A stretch of 64,000 bases of DNA. Origin: Leguminivora glycinivorella (Eukaryota; Arthropoda; Insecta; Lepidoptera; Tortricidae). The translations under genes and the position numbers were made by a program. This document shows positions 9,601 to 18,843 of the stretch, in pieces. Below the pieces are notes generated by a model that saw only the letters and a list, made by a program, of their open reading frames with translations, did no database searches and was not told the origin of the DNA. The stretch covers positions 19,267,641 through 19,331,640 of the forward strand of contig NC_062975.1 of NCBI RefSeq assembly GCF_023078275.1, in the 5' to 3' direction. Each line of letters starts with the position of its first letter. Position 1 is the stretch's first letter.

Positions 9601-11569
9601 ATTAACTACTTTGCAAATTTTGAGATTTCATACTTTAGAAAAAAAACATACTCCAGAAAAAAAACTGTTTTTTCACGGTTTTCTTTCATGTTTTTTTTTT
9701 CAAGCCAGAAAAAAACCGTTTTTTTGCAACCCTAGTCATGACACGCTCAAAATGCCGCGCTATAGGTGAGTCATATCGGCTGGCTATAGTAGCCAGGATA
9801 TGTGTATGTAATTTACTTTTGACTTTTGTTCCAGCCATGCTATCCTGATGTACCTCGCTGACGTGTACGGCAAGCAAGACTCCGTCTACCCAAAGGACCC
9901 CAAACAGAGGGCTCGTGTCAACCAGATGCTCTTCTTCGACAGTTCTGTCTTGTTCCAGAGGCTACGAAACATAACGGTTCGTATATCCTACAACGTATGT
10001 GTGTGTATCTGTCTGTGGCATCGTAGCTCCCGAACGGATGAACCGATTTAGATTTCGATTTTTTTTTGTCTGAAAGCTGAGTTAGTTTCATGAAAATCGG
10101 TCTACCTATGTCGCGGTCGGGGGTTTTATTCAAAATTTTAATTTTGTGGTTATTTCTTTTCCAGTATCCACTATACGTGGAAGGAATTACCGACATCCCC
10201 GAAAAGAACCTACTTGCCATCGACGAGGCGTACGGCTACATTGAGGAGTTCCTCTCCCGCAGTAAATACCTGGCTGGTGACAATATCACCATCGCCGACG
10301 TTTCGGCGTTCACTACGGTCGGTGCGCTTGTTGTAATTCGGGATCTTGACACTAAAAAGTAAGTATACCTGTAAAATAAGTGATTCGTAAAAGCTGTGTT
10401 GTATAAACAAAATAAAATAAATATTAGGGACACCTTACACAGATCAACTTAGCCCCAAACTAAGCAAAGCCTGTACTATGGGTGCTAAGCGACGATATAC
10501 ATACTTATATACATAGAAAACATCCATGACTCAGGATCTGTGCTCATCACACAAATAAATGCCCTTACCGGGATTCGAACCCAGGACCGCGGCTTAGCAG
10601 GCAGGGTCACTACCGACTGAGCCAGACCGGTCTTCGATTGAGTATGAGATTGTTGAGTAACTTCGATTGTTACTTTTTTAACCACCGACGCAAAAACGAC
10701 GGGGTGTTATAAGTTTGACGTATCTGTCTGTCTGTGTGTGTGTCTGTCTGTGGCATCGTAGCTCCCAAACGGATGAACCGATTTAGATTTAGTTTTTTTT
10801 TTGTTTGAAAGCTGAAATAGTCGGGAGTGTTCTTAGCCATGTTTCATGAAAATCGGTCCACTATGTCGCGGTCGGGGTTTTTTTTTTTTTCAAAATTTTA
10901 ATTTTGTGGTTAGATTATTTGTCGGTCGTATTAGGCCATTATGTACTGAAAAACTCTGTTCAATACACATGTAAAGAGGAAAATCGTACTTGTGTAGGTA
11001 CTAGTATTTTTTCCAAAACATCAGTTTATAGTATTATCTTTCGTTAGCGCTATAGTTACGGAAGTAAAACTATGGAAACGATCATATTGCGCATAATGAC
11101 TATACTTATACCTACATCCCCGTCACCCGTTGACGATGAACGCTGAAGGGTTTGAAACGTCTGGATCTATTGTAAATTCATTCGTCGTCATCCTCCTTAC
11201 GTTATCTCGGCATTTACTACGGCTTATGGGAGCCTGGGGTTCGCTTTGACAACTAATCCCAAGATTTTGCGAAGGCACTAGTTTTTACGCTAGGCTGCCA
11301 GCGCTTCCTATTGTAAATTCATTGTACGCGATAAAATCCATTTCAATAGTTTTATTTCAGAAATAATAGGTTTATCTTTGAGCTAAGAGGTTTTTGAAAA
11401 CACATTAAAATGTGTGTCATAGAGGTGAAATTTCATGTTTGATGTATTTTACAGGTACCCTAAACTACAGGCGTGGCTGAAAGAGATAGAATCACTACCA
11501 TACATTCAAAAGGGCAACACTAAAGGTGCCAAAGAGTTTGAAACATTTGTTAAGTCCAAACTCGGTTAA
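6508..11569 (+). CDS. Glutathione S-transferase, epsilon class (gene 1)
   Basis: This is a cytosolic GST that conjugates glutathione to electrophiles; insect epsilon GSTs are known for detoxifying insecticides and plant compounds. Coding exons: 6508-6645, 7381-7439, 9835-9976, 10165-10358, 11455-11569, joined in phase to 215 aa, a normal length. The N-terminal thioredoxin-like domain has SPPARA with the expected catalytic Ser10, HTVPVLED with the cis-Pro near 54, and DSHAI (65-69) for glutathione binding. The C-terminal helical domain has GDNITIAD with the N-capping Thr155/Asp158. The start follows the splice acceptor immediately and matches gene 2. It lies about 7 kb upstream of gene 2 in the same orientation. 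Introns carry many MITEs. DSHAI favours epsilon over delta. Confidence 0.9.
6888..7095. mobile_element. Hairpin MITE in GST 1 intron 2
   Basis: A long GC-rich imperfect inverted repeat: GCGTTAGCGGAGTGCAATGA on the left pairs with TCATTGCGCTCCGCTAACGC on the right, and the arms continue inward. No coding capacity. Confidence 0.65.
7381..7439 (+). CDS. GST gene 1, coding exon 2
   Basis: A 59-nt exon between TTTTACAG and GTAATAG. It encodes KNPLHTVPVLEDDNVIIHD, the cis-Pro glutathione-site segment, and ends in phase 2 inside a Ser codon. The paralogous exon has the same length. Confidence 0.9.
7469..7609. mobile_element. Hairpin MITE with TTA target duplication
   Basis: Inverted ends share CTTGCGTG and CGACGGTCGCGCGA, with a TTA trinucleotide on each flank. 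That would fit a PIF/Harbinger-type non-autonomous element. It lies 30 bp past the exon 2 donor. Confidence 0.6.
7687..7935. mobile_element. 249-bp TIR element, ATAA flanks
   Basis: The ends form a long inverted repeat: GGGCATTTTCAGAATTTGGG on the left matches the reverse of CCCAAATTGTGAAAATGCCC on the right, followed by AATTAGCGTAAGTTG on both sides. It is flanked by ATAA (7683-7686 and 7936-7939). The same termini bound the longer element at 24861-26026. Confidence 0.75.
8735..8990. mobile_element. MITE with 23-bp perfect terminal inverted repeats
   Basis: GGTCTTTGCTCATTTAGTTC at 8735 is mirrored exactly at 8968-8990. About 210 bp of diverged internal sequence lies between. In the third intron of GST gene 1. 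Confidence 0.7.
9212..9734. mobile_element. hAT-type non-autonomous element, 8-bp target duplication
   Basis: The 523-bp element begins TAGGGTTG and ends CAACCCTA. The 8-bp GTCATGAC flanks it on both sides (9204-9211, 9735-9742), as expected for hAT transposons. Inside are long A and T runs with AAAAAAACC motifs and no coding frame. It ends about 100 bp before coding exon 3 of GST gene 1. Confidence 0.85.
9835..9976 (+). CDS. GST gene 1, coding exon 3
   Basis: A 142-nt exon completing Ser66 of DSHAI and running to RNIT, phase 0 at the end. It carries the interdomain linker and the first C-terminal helix (YPKDPKQRARVNQ). Confidence 0.9.
9977..10160 (+). repeat. Dispersed CGACGCAAAAACG-family repeat filling GST 1 intron 4
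   Basis: The short intron is nearly all repeat: CTGTCTGTGGCATCGTAGCT, ATGAACCGATTTAGATTT, GAAAATCGGTC, GTCGCGGTCGGGGG, AAAATTTTAATTTTGTGG. The same order is seen at 10676-10915, 38120-38342, 43927-44075 and 60630-60870, and reversed at 63450-63548. Confidence 0.8.
10165..10358 (+). CDS. GST gene 1, coding exon 4
   Basis: A 194-nt exon from YPLYVEG to TKK, donor GTAAGT. It includes GDNITIADVSAF, the N-capping motif of the C-terminal domain. Positions 10198-10295 are base-for-base identical to gene 2. Confidence 0.9.
10395..10640 (-). mobile_element. tRNA-headed SINE in GST 1 intron 5
   Basis: Same family and orientation as 1548-1815: GATCTGTGCTCATCACACAA, GGATTCGAACC (box B reversed), and CGACTGAGCCAGACCGGTC at the head. 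Confidence 0.75.
10676..10915 (+). repeat. Dispersed CGACGCAAAAACG-family repeat
   Basis: A fuller copy: ACCGACGCAAAAACGACGGG, a TCTG-rich tract, GCATCGTAGCTCCCAAACGG, and the AATTTTGTGGTTAG end. Confidence 0.8.
11455..11569 (+). CDS. GST gene 1, last coding exon
   Basis: Starts after TTTTACAG, reads YPKLQAWLKEIESLPY and ends KSKLG then TAA at 11567-11569. A polyadenylation signal AATAAA is at 11620-11625. Confidence 0.9.
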
Positions 11570-11619
11570 GCCAAAACAGATTTAGCGATACTATGATATT
11601 TGTATATATTTTTTAAACA

Positions 11620-11625
11620 AATAAA
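11620..11625 (+). terminator. Polyadenylation signal of GST gene 1
   Basis: AATAAA lies about 50 nt after the stop codon, followed by a TTGT-rich stretch. Confidence 0.75.
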
Positions 11626-11639
11626 AAATCTTGTAAGTT

Positions 11640-12790
11640 ATACCAGCATGTATTTATTTTTTCTATTCCCGTAGTTTTATATACTACCCAAAAATATCTG
11701 TCAGTACCTATTAGTATCGAAAGAGGAATGCCATTAGTATCATTAGACACATCAAAACTGGCAGTTGGTTGTATAGGTTTAAATAAGGCGCGTGACTTGA
11801 ACAGAGATTGTCTTGGGCAGGATGGTTACTTAGGACTCGAAGATATGGGTGCGCCAAAGTTCATATAAAATTGTTATATAGATTATTGGTAGTCCGAAAA
11901 TGTTCCTCATACAATTTTACATTATAACGATCATTATTTATAACAATTTTATGTTAATAACTATCGTAACTTCGAATGGCTTATGTTCATAATATCATTC
12001 ATCATAAATACGTTTTATACTAATGTTTATGTTTATATACTTATTGATCATAACGATTGCGAGTAATATAATTTATCGTTATATTATTGTTAACAGAACA
12101 GACATCACATGTGACATTCCAGTTAGGTGCGACGACGAGCGTAGCGAGGAGGACCGTGTTAGGTTGACCGTGAGCGAACCAGAAACGAATTTTTAATGTA
12201 AATTGTATATGTCACTGTAAAAGCTTCAAGCGCGCTTCTGTAAATGGCACAAGTTTTTCATAGAACTTCCCCAAAACTTTTTAAATAATTTTATGATGAA
12301 TGATTTTCTTAAACACAAAATTATGAATGTTATTATATATTTGTATAGAATTTATGATTAAAAATTTTCGACTAAATGATTATTATGAACAGTGATAGTA
12401 GTAGTATTGATAATAATGAAACAAAATTATGATAAGTAGAATTATGAGAAATGATCATTCGGAGCACAAATCGGTATAAACAATAATTTTATAACAAATA
12501 ATTTTATATGAGCCAATATGGACCCCGAAGATATACTTAAGAAGTGGAGTTGCCTCCCAACTATTCTTGATATTCATATCGTTTAAGCTTCTAAGACAAG
12601 TTTGGTATCGTTTTCGTGTAAATAAAATAAAGAATGCTGAATTAATTTCTAGTATTACTTGTTCACACCATTGACACCATTCTAAAGTTACTTTACACAC
12701 AAATCCCTAAAATAATTTAGTTAAAATTTGGTAAAAATAATAAGTACTTTCAGGCCCAAGGAAAAGCATAGGGATATTTTTTTAGGGTTC
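11640..12790. other. AT-rich intergenic stretch between the GST genes
   Basis: No gene is seen. 11880-12440 is made of degenerate AT-rich motifs such as CATTATAACGATCATTATT, likely an old element. Confidence 0.4.
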
Positions 12791-12794
12791 CGTA

Positions 12795-13210
12795 TTTAAT
12801 TATAAATGAGCTTATTCTTGGCCACAGACTAGCCAAAGGCAAAGACGTAGGTCACGTGGTCTACAATGGAATGAGCTCGCCCAAGTGCCGTAGCCGAATA
12901 TTTCTACGACGCGAAACGAGAACGAAACGCTGCGAAAGGTAGTCTGGCTGTGTGGCGCCAATACGCAAGAGCGATAGAGATAGATATCTACGAGCGTTCC
13001 GTTTTGTGAGCGTTTGTGCCATTCGGCAATTTTTTTAAATTATAAACTTAACTGGCCAGTGATTGACCTTAGTCGCACCTGATGGAAAGTGACGACAAGG
13101 CCGAAGTTGTAGCTCACTGGTTCAGTAATAGCCTATTCACTCTTGACTTGAATACACCCAGATTGTACCCAGAAGATGCCTGTTCACCCTGTTAGATTTG
13201 AAGGATAGTT
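12795..13210 (+). repeat. Dispersed repeat interrupted by a MITE
   Basis: The left part (CTTATTCTTGGCCACAGACT, ATGGAATGAGCTCGCCCA) matches 26440-26510. The likely continuation (AGAAGATGCCTGTTCACCC) follows after the MITE at 12891-13027. The family is unknown to me and may be a LINE remnant. Confidence 0.5.
12891..13027. mobile_element. MITE with GCCGAAT/ATTCGGC ends
   Basis: Begins TAGCCGAAT, ends GTGCCATTCGGC, with GAGCGATAGAGATAGATATC inside. A second copy is at 57928-58071. Confidence 0.7.
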
Positions 13211-13214
13211 CTTA

Positions 13215-15230
13215 ATCAAAAATTATCGCTTAGAGTTGTCAAAAGGAAAGTGGAAAAGATGACGCATCAATAATAACAGCTGAACCGATTTAGATGAATT
13301 TTGGTATGGAGTTTTTAACCCTTTAAAAGTGAAAAGAAAGGTATAGGTTTGTATGGGTAAACAATAACAAATGAACAGAGTTTTATGAAAATTTACGTCT
13401 ACATGCGAAACGCAAACAGTTACCTATCACCTTTAAACTTTGTGAACTATAACTCCCTCGTCAAAATCTGGGTGGCTTTAGGTACTTCTTAAATACATCA
13501 GGAAAAAGGTATACTATAATACTACTCGTATAGCAAAGGAAATGTTTTGTTCATTAAACCCCGTGTTTGACCTTTTTTTGAGCTTTGAAACTCTAGCAAA
13601 AATGAAATTATACATTCACTCCCTGTGAAACATAGATATCTCGGATGTTTCACAGGGAGTGAATGGTTTAATGGTAAAACCGGATAAATCGAGATAATTT
13701 GTCCTTGAAATAACAACATTGTGGAAATTGCACATAGTTCGAATTTCAAAAACCAGTTTGCTTAACTTATCGGGTTTCACCAGTAAACCCTCGATATAGA
13801 GGTAGAAAGTCTGATATGAGTCCAGTAAGGATGATTATCATGAAGAATTAAAACTTAGGGTAAACGCAGCTATTAACGCTCCATCGAAAATCGGAAGGTA
13901 AATTGACTATTTTACATTTACTTTTGTTGTTAATTATATTCAGTCAGTTATAAATTATAGATTGGTTATCACGATTTGTTAAAAAACATCCATTAACATA
14001 CATAAAACATGAAATTAAATTTGGGCGGTGATAGCTTCATCAGTTTGAGGAGTAGCAGCTATAAACGACCCATAGGTCGGTAATGACTATAACGTCATGT
14101 TAAGTTTTTTCTTTCTTTTACAATATTATTCTTTAGAAACATAAGTATGTTTATAGATTATTTGAGACCCAAATAATAGTTTTTTTCAAAAAGCTATTAA
14201 CGACATACACATTTGTACTTAGTTTTCTTCTTTTGACGTTGTAAAGTTTACTAAAATAACAATATTTTTGGAAAACGGATATTGTGTAAGACATTGTTTG
14301 TGAAGGAGTTTTACCCATAAAAACTGATTTTATGTCAAAAATTTTGAATATCACGTAATAACAAAGTGTTTAGTAGCCACAACAATAATAAAATAACAAT
14401 AATAATGTTGTTTAATATGGGTCAGTCATACATTTTACGTTAGTGCTTACATATTCTTTCAACGACTCATAGAAATCGCTATTACAAACCATGAGAAGGT
14501 ATGACCGATCGTTCCTAAATAAGTAGGTTATAATATTAAGGATATTATTAAAGCCTTACAATTATTACAAACATACAAGTTTTAACAAAAATGTGGCTTT
14601 GGTACCAAGAAGAGTTGCCTAATACAGCCTCTTGGGTTGTGCCTCTCTTGCAGCACTGTAGGGAAAAATATCACGACAAAAGTTAAATTTGTTTTACAAG
14701 GGGGCAAATTTGTTGTTTAACCGCACGTACAAATATTGATACCTACTATCTAATAACGATACTCGAGCAAGCTAAAGACTTCAATATTGATCTATGAGCG
14801 TAGCGAGTGGTTCAGAATGTAGCATCTGAGGGTTGCGAGGGTTTCAAGATACGAAGGTTAAACAAACTTTTAAAATTTTTAAAGTAACACAATATATAAT
14901 TGGTAATTACTCATACTTATAACACAATCGGTAATAGCTGCTTAAAAATCGTTGATAGCTTCATATGCATTTTTATGGGTCGCTAATGGTAGCAATCGAC
15001 TCAGTAATTTAAAAATAGATTTTTAATATCATAATGTTTAATTTGAGTACAAGTAACACAATATTTACCTTTTTTAATTATCATAGTATCACATATAATA
15101 GGAAAATAAAATGTTTGAACAACGTGTATACTTAATAATTAGACCCGATTGTAGAACTTTATAAAGACTTTCTAGGAAAATTGTTTTGAACTTGATAGGT
15201 TCATTCGTTTTTGAGAAAAATACGGAAAAC
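13215..15230. other. AT-rich non-coding stretch
   Basis: No gene is supported. 14780-14870 is a fragment of the repeat at 49893-50925 (GAGGGTTGCGAGGGTTTCAA). 13605-13665 holds an inverted pair, CATTCACTCCCTGTGAAACA and TGTTTCACAGGGAGTGAATG. Confidence 0.4.
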
Positions 15231-15234
15231 TACG

Positions 15235-15300
15235 GAACCCTACACTGAGCGTGGCCCGACACGCTCTTGGCCGGTTTTTTTTTTTTCTTAAAACATATTT
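15235..15300. repeat. Terminal fragment of a dispersed element
   Basis: CACTGAGCGTGGCCCGACAC and TCTTGGCCGG followed by poly-T match, inverted, the left end of the element at 20555-21720. Confidence 0.6.
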
Positions 15301-15439
15301 TTGTGTCCGAAATGCACCCCATTTCGGACACAAACAAGCGCATATAACTACAAACCAACTACCTATTGAAGCTGCAAGTCACTGTGACTATCGTATTTTA
15401 CTAAAGTACTTAAACGATATAATTATCATGATGACTACC

Positions 15440-15960
15440 TCTGCAGGGTGCGTCCCACGAGATATAACGTTAATAATATCTGGGCAACCGAGCTTCGCTC
15501 GGTTCTGTTTCGTATCCTTGACATGTGTCGCCATCTAGTTCAAAAATGAATAGTACCTACATCGAGCGAAAGAATTCTCAGCCTTAACAACACAACTACT
15601 CCACACGAGATGGCGCGCATTTCGCCACAAACACTCAAATAGTGTATTTTCTATTCGTTTTAGCCTTGACCTGTGTCGCCATCTAGTGTTTGCAATAAAT
15701 AGTACTTACATCGACCGAAAGAATTCTGTCTTAACAGTACAACTACTGCACACGAGATGGCGCGCGAAGAAAAACGCATGAAAACTCGAAAATTCGCGTT
15801 TTCCGGGACCTAAGGATAAGTTAGACCGATTTTTCACCCCAAAAACCCCCACATAACAAATTTCTGCGAAATCGTTAGAGCGGTTTCCGAGATCGTCAGT
15901 GTAAATAAATATATATATATAAATAAATAAATAAATAAATATACAAGAATTGCTCGTTTA
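15440..15960 (+). repeat. Dispersed element with internal ~150-bp duplication
   Basis: GTGTCGCCATCTAGT ... ATCGA(G/C)CGAAAGAATTCT ... CACGAGATGGCGCGC occurs at 15526-15617 and again at 15675-15764. The end has TCTGCGAAATCGTTAGAGCG and an (ATAA)n tail, resembling a LINE 3' end. Confidence 0.55.
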
Positions 15961-16092
15961 AAAGTATAAGATATATAATTTCATGTTACTAACGTTCAGC
16001 AGCAATAATGAACGTTAGATATAACACCAAAATCAATACTTTTGTAAGAAATAACGCTGAATTGCCATAATATTAGTTTTACATAACGTTTT

Positions 16093-16510
16093 TTAATATA
16101 ACGTTTACGTTACTTAATTTCAGTTTATATACCATACACTACGTATACCGTTCACCATGCATAAAATTTCTTAATATAATGTTTAAATTAGCTAATTTCA
16201 GTTTATATACCATACACTAAGTATACCGTCCACCGTAAATAACATTACTTAATATAACGACCGAATCGTTTCTGGTGCAAAGGCTGGCCATAGCGATCCA
16301 ACGGGGTAATGCCGCAAGCATTATGGGCACTTTTGCACCGGAGGCGGTGCGGAGCGGTATTGACTAATTACCGTTTGTAATAATTTTTAGTTAAGGCTTT
16401 TTTTTTTGACATTGTATTTCAAATAAATAATAAATAAATACAATTATATTTTTAATATAACGATTATATTAGCTTAATATCAGTTTATATACCATACCGT
16501 TCTCCATATA
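16093..16510. repeat. 78-bp tandem repeat, about four units
   Basis: Units start at 16093, 16171 and 16249 with TTAATATAACG and contain CAGTTTATATACCATACACT. The third is split by a LINE fragment and resumes at 16452. Confidence 0.75.
16260..16451 (+). mobile_element. LINE 3' fragment inserted in the 78-bp array
   Basis: Thirty-five codons remain (SFLVQRLAIAIQRGN ... stop at 16365-16367), then a short UTR and an AATAAATAATAAATAAATA tail. It is flanked by an 11-bp duplication TTAATATAACG (16249-16259, 16452-16462), the mark of target-primed insertion. Severely 5'-truncated. Confidence 0.8.
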
Positions 16511-16521
16511 TATTTAACATT

Positions 16522-17190
16522 TAACTGTTGCTAAGAAAGTAGGTTTAGGTTAGGTTAGAACTGCGACCCCCACACAAAACTGTTGCTAAGAAAGAAGGTT
16601 TAGGTTAGGTTAGAACTGCGACCCCCACACAAAACTGTTGCTAAGAAAGTAGGTTCAGGTTAGGTTAGAACTGTGACCCCCACACAAAACTGTTGCTAAG
16701 AAAGTAGGTTTAGGTTAGGTTAGAATTGCGACCCCCACACAAAACTGGTGCTAAGAAAGTAGGTTTAGGTTAGGTTAGAACTGCGGCCCCCATACAAAAC
16801 TGTTGCTAAGAAAGTAGGTTTAGGTTAGGTTAGAACTGCGACCCCCACACAAAACTGTTGCTAAGAAAGTAGGTTTAGGTTAGGTTAGAATTGCGACCCC
16901 CACACAAAACTGTTGCTAAAAAAGTAGGTTTAGGTTAGGTTAGAACTGCGACCCCCACACAAAACTGTTGCTAAGAAAGTAGGTTTAGGTTAGGTTCGAA
17001 CTGCGACCCCCATACAAAACTGTTGCTAAGAGAGTAGGTTTAGGTTAGGTTAGAACTGCGACCCCCACACAAACCTGTTGCTAAGAAAGTAGGTTTAGGT
17101 TAGGTTAGAACTGCGACCCCCACACAAAACTGTTGTTAAGAGAGTAGGTTTAGGTTAGGTTAGAACTGCGACCCCCACACAAAACTGTTG
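16522..17190. repeat. 55-bp minisatellite with TTAGG motifs, 12 units
   Basis: Units repeat exactly every 55 bp (first core 16523, last 17183, 660 bp = 12 x 55). Each has TGTTGCTAAGAAAGTAGG, TTTAGGTTAGGTTAGAA and CTGCGACCCCCACACAAA. Units differ by only a few bases. Two diverged half-units lie at 20965-21062. Confidence 0.95.
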
Positions 17191-17400
17191 CATCGCAAAG
17201 TAATAGAATCGAATGTTGCTCTTGTTGAAGCAATAAAAATCCTAATAATCTGTCACTATGATTATCGTTGGTTGGTCGTACTTTGATGTGTCATCGTTAA
17301 ACAACATGTTATCGTGATTATATTAATAATGGCGTAAGCACCGTGGAACTGTCGAGTCTTGCGCCCTTTCTCTTCAATTGACAACTAGTTATGAATTGGT

Positions 17401-17432
17401 TATATATACAATAATAAACAGAGAACTTTAGT
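17401..17432 (+). promoter_or_regulatory. Core promoter of GST gene 2
   Basis: TATATATA at 17401-17408 is about 29 nt upstream of TTTAGTTGG, the counterpart of the gene 1 initiator. Homology with the gene 1 upstream region extends back to about 17250. Confidence 0.6.
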
Positions 17433-17460
17433 TGGTAACGGACGCTGCCTACGAACAAAC
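17430..17460 (+). other. Non-coding first exon (5' UTR) of GST gene 2
   Basis: Thirty-one nt ending at donor GTATGT (17461), conserved with 5351-5381. The coding part begins at 18706 after a 1.2-kb intron that contains the foldback element. Confidence 0.6.
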
Positions 17461-17597
17461 GTATGTATCTCAAATAATTTTTAATGAGTTGAAACTTCTT
17501 AGATTACGTCGTGATGTTATGAAATATATGTTGTGTTAAATCGACACGTTTACAATCTATGAGTTCAAGTGTATTCTAGATAGTGATTAAGTATATA

Positions 17598-18493
17598 TTT
17601 CTTTACCAGTCACTTTCTGGTTAGGTCACGTTCTGAAGACGCCACTTTCTGTGGACGTCACGTTCTAAGGAGGCCACTTTCTGAGAGCGTCACGTTCCGA
17701 GAATGTCACTTTCTTGACGTGACGAACTCAGAAAGTGGCAATCCAGAGTTCGTCACTTTCCGAGTTCGCCACTTTGTGAGTTTGCCACTTTCGGATTTCG
17801 CAACTTTCTGACTTTGTCACGTTCTGGGTTCGTCACTTTATGACTTTGCCTCTTTCTGACTTCGCCACTTTCTGACTTTGTCACTTTCTGATTTCGTCAC
17901 TTTTAGGTACCTACAAGAAGTTTATTTTATTTTTCTTAAGACTGCGTCAATCTTTTATGGTGTTTATACAAAGTTGCTAAGATATTTGGAATTATATGTG
18001 AAGATAATAAAATAATGCGTAATATTTTTAGTTAGTAACATTTAGGAAGCGATCGCACGACGTACTCGTAGTACCTAGTGTGCGTGTCTATTACGCATAC
18101 ATACAGCGAGCCAAGCCACGCCGCTCTAAATATCTAATCTGTTCAAGCGAAAAGGTTGACGCAGCCTTAAGAAAAATAAAATAAACTTCTTGTAGGTACC
18201 TAAAAGCGACGAAATCAGAAAGTGACGAACCCAGAACGTGACAAAGTCAGAAAGTGGCGAACTCAGAAAGTGGTGAACTCAGAAAGTGACGAACTCAGAA
18301 AGTGGCGAACTCAGAAAGTGGCTAACTCAGAAAGTGACGAACTTAGAAAGTGACGACCTCAGAAAATGGCAATCTAAGAAAGTAACATTCTCAGAACGTG
18401 ACGCTCTAAGAAAGTGGCGTCCTCAGAACGTGGCATCCACAGAAAGTGGCGTCTTCAGAACTCGACCTAACCAGAAAGTGACTAGTAAAGAAA
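17598..18493. mobile_element. Foldback element with arrays of a 16-bp repeat
   Basis: Two inverted arms (about 17598-17955 and 18147-18493) enclose a ~190-bp unique core. Each arm holds about 17 tandem 16-bp units with core AGAAAGTGGCGAACTC (reverse on the left) and an inner block TAGGTACCTACAAGAAG. The outer ends pair as TTTCTTTACCAGTCAC and GTGACTAGTAAAGAAA. No transposase. It sits in intron 1 of GST gene 2, at the point where similarity to the gene 1 intron stops. Confidence 0.85.
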
Positions 18494-18705
18494 ATGACGT
18501 ACTCCGCCTAAAGGACGGCATCCACCATATTTATAGGAGTCAAGAAATATAACAGATCGTATTGTGCCTTGTAAGACTGTTGATTCTTTCACTGCATCTC
18601 TATTTCAAAATCCCTCATTATTCTCGATTAGTTTTGATTAGAATTCAATAAACCCTCGCAAATATAGAATTTTGTTCCCATGTGACACAACCCACCATTT
18701 TCCAG

Positions 18706-18843
18706 ATGGTCAAGTTATACAAGATAAACGCTAGCCCTCCGGCGCGGTCATGCATGGTGGCCTGCGAACTCTTCAACATTCCCGTACAGCTGGTCGATGT
18801 CGACTTCGCATCAGGCGAGAATAGGAAACCAGAATATTTGAAG
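18706..18843 (+). CDS. GST gene 2, coding exon 1
   Basis: Starts directly after TTTTCCAG and ends PEYLK at GTAAGTC. An upstream in-frame ATG at 18682 lies inside the intron and was not used. Confidence 0.9.

Noticed and set aside
13605..13665. Inverted pair TGTTTCACAGGGAGTGAATG
   Set aside because: Real short palindrome, but no element ends or other copies seen; left as a note only.
18286..18552. 88-codon open frame of repeated SERK-like words
   Set aside because: It is the 16-bp array of the foldback element read through; period 16 shifts frame and no domain exists.
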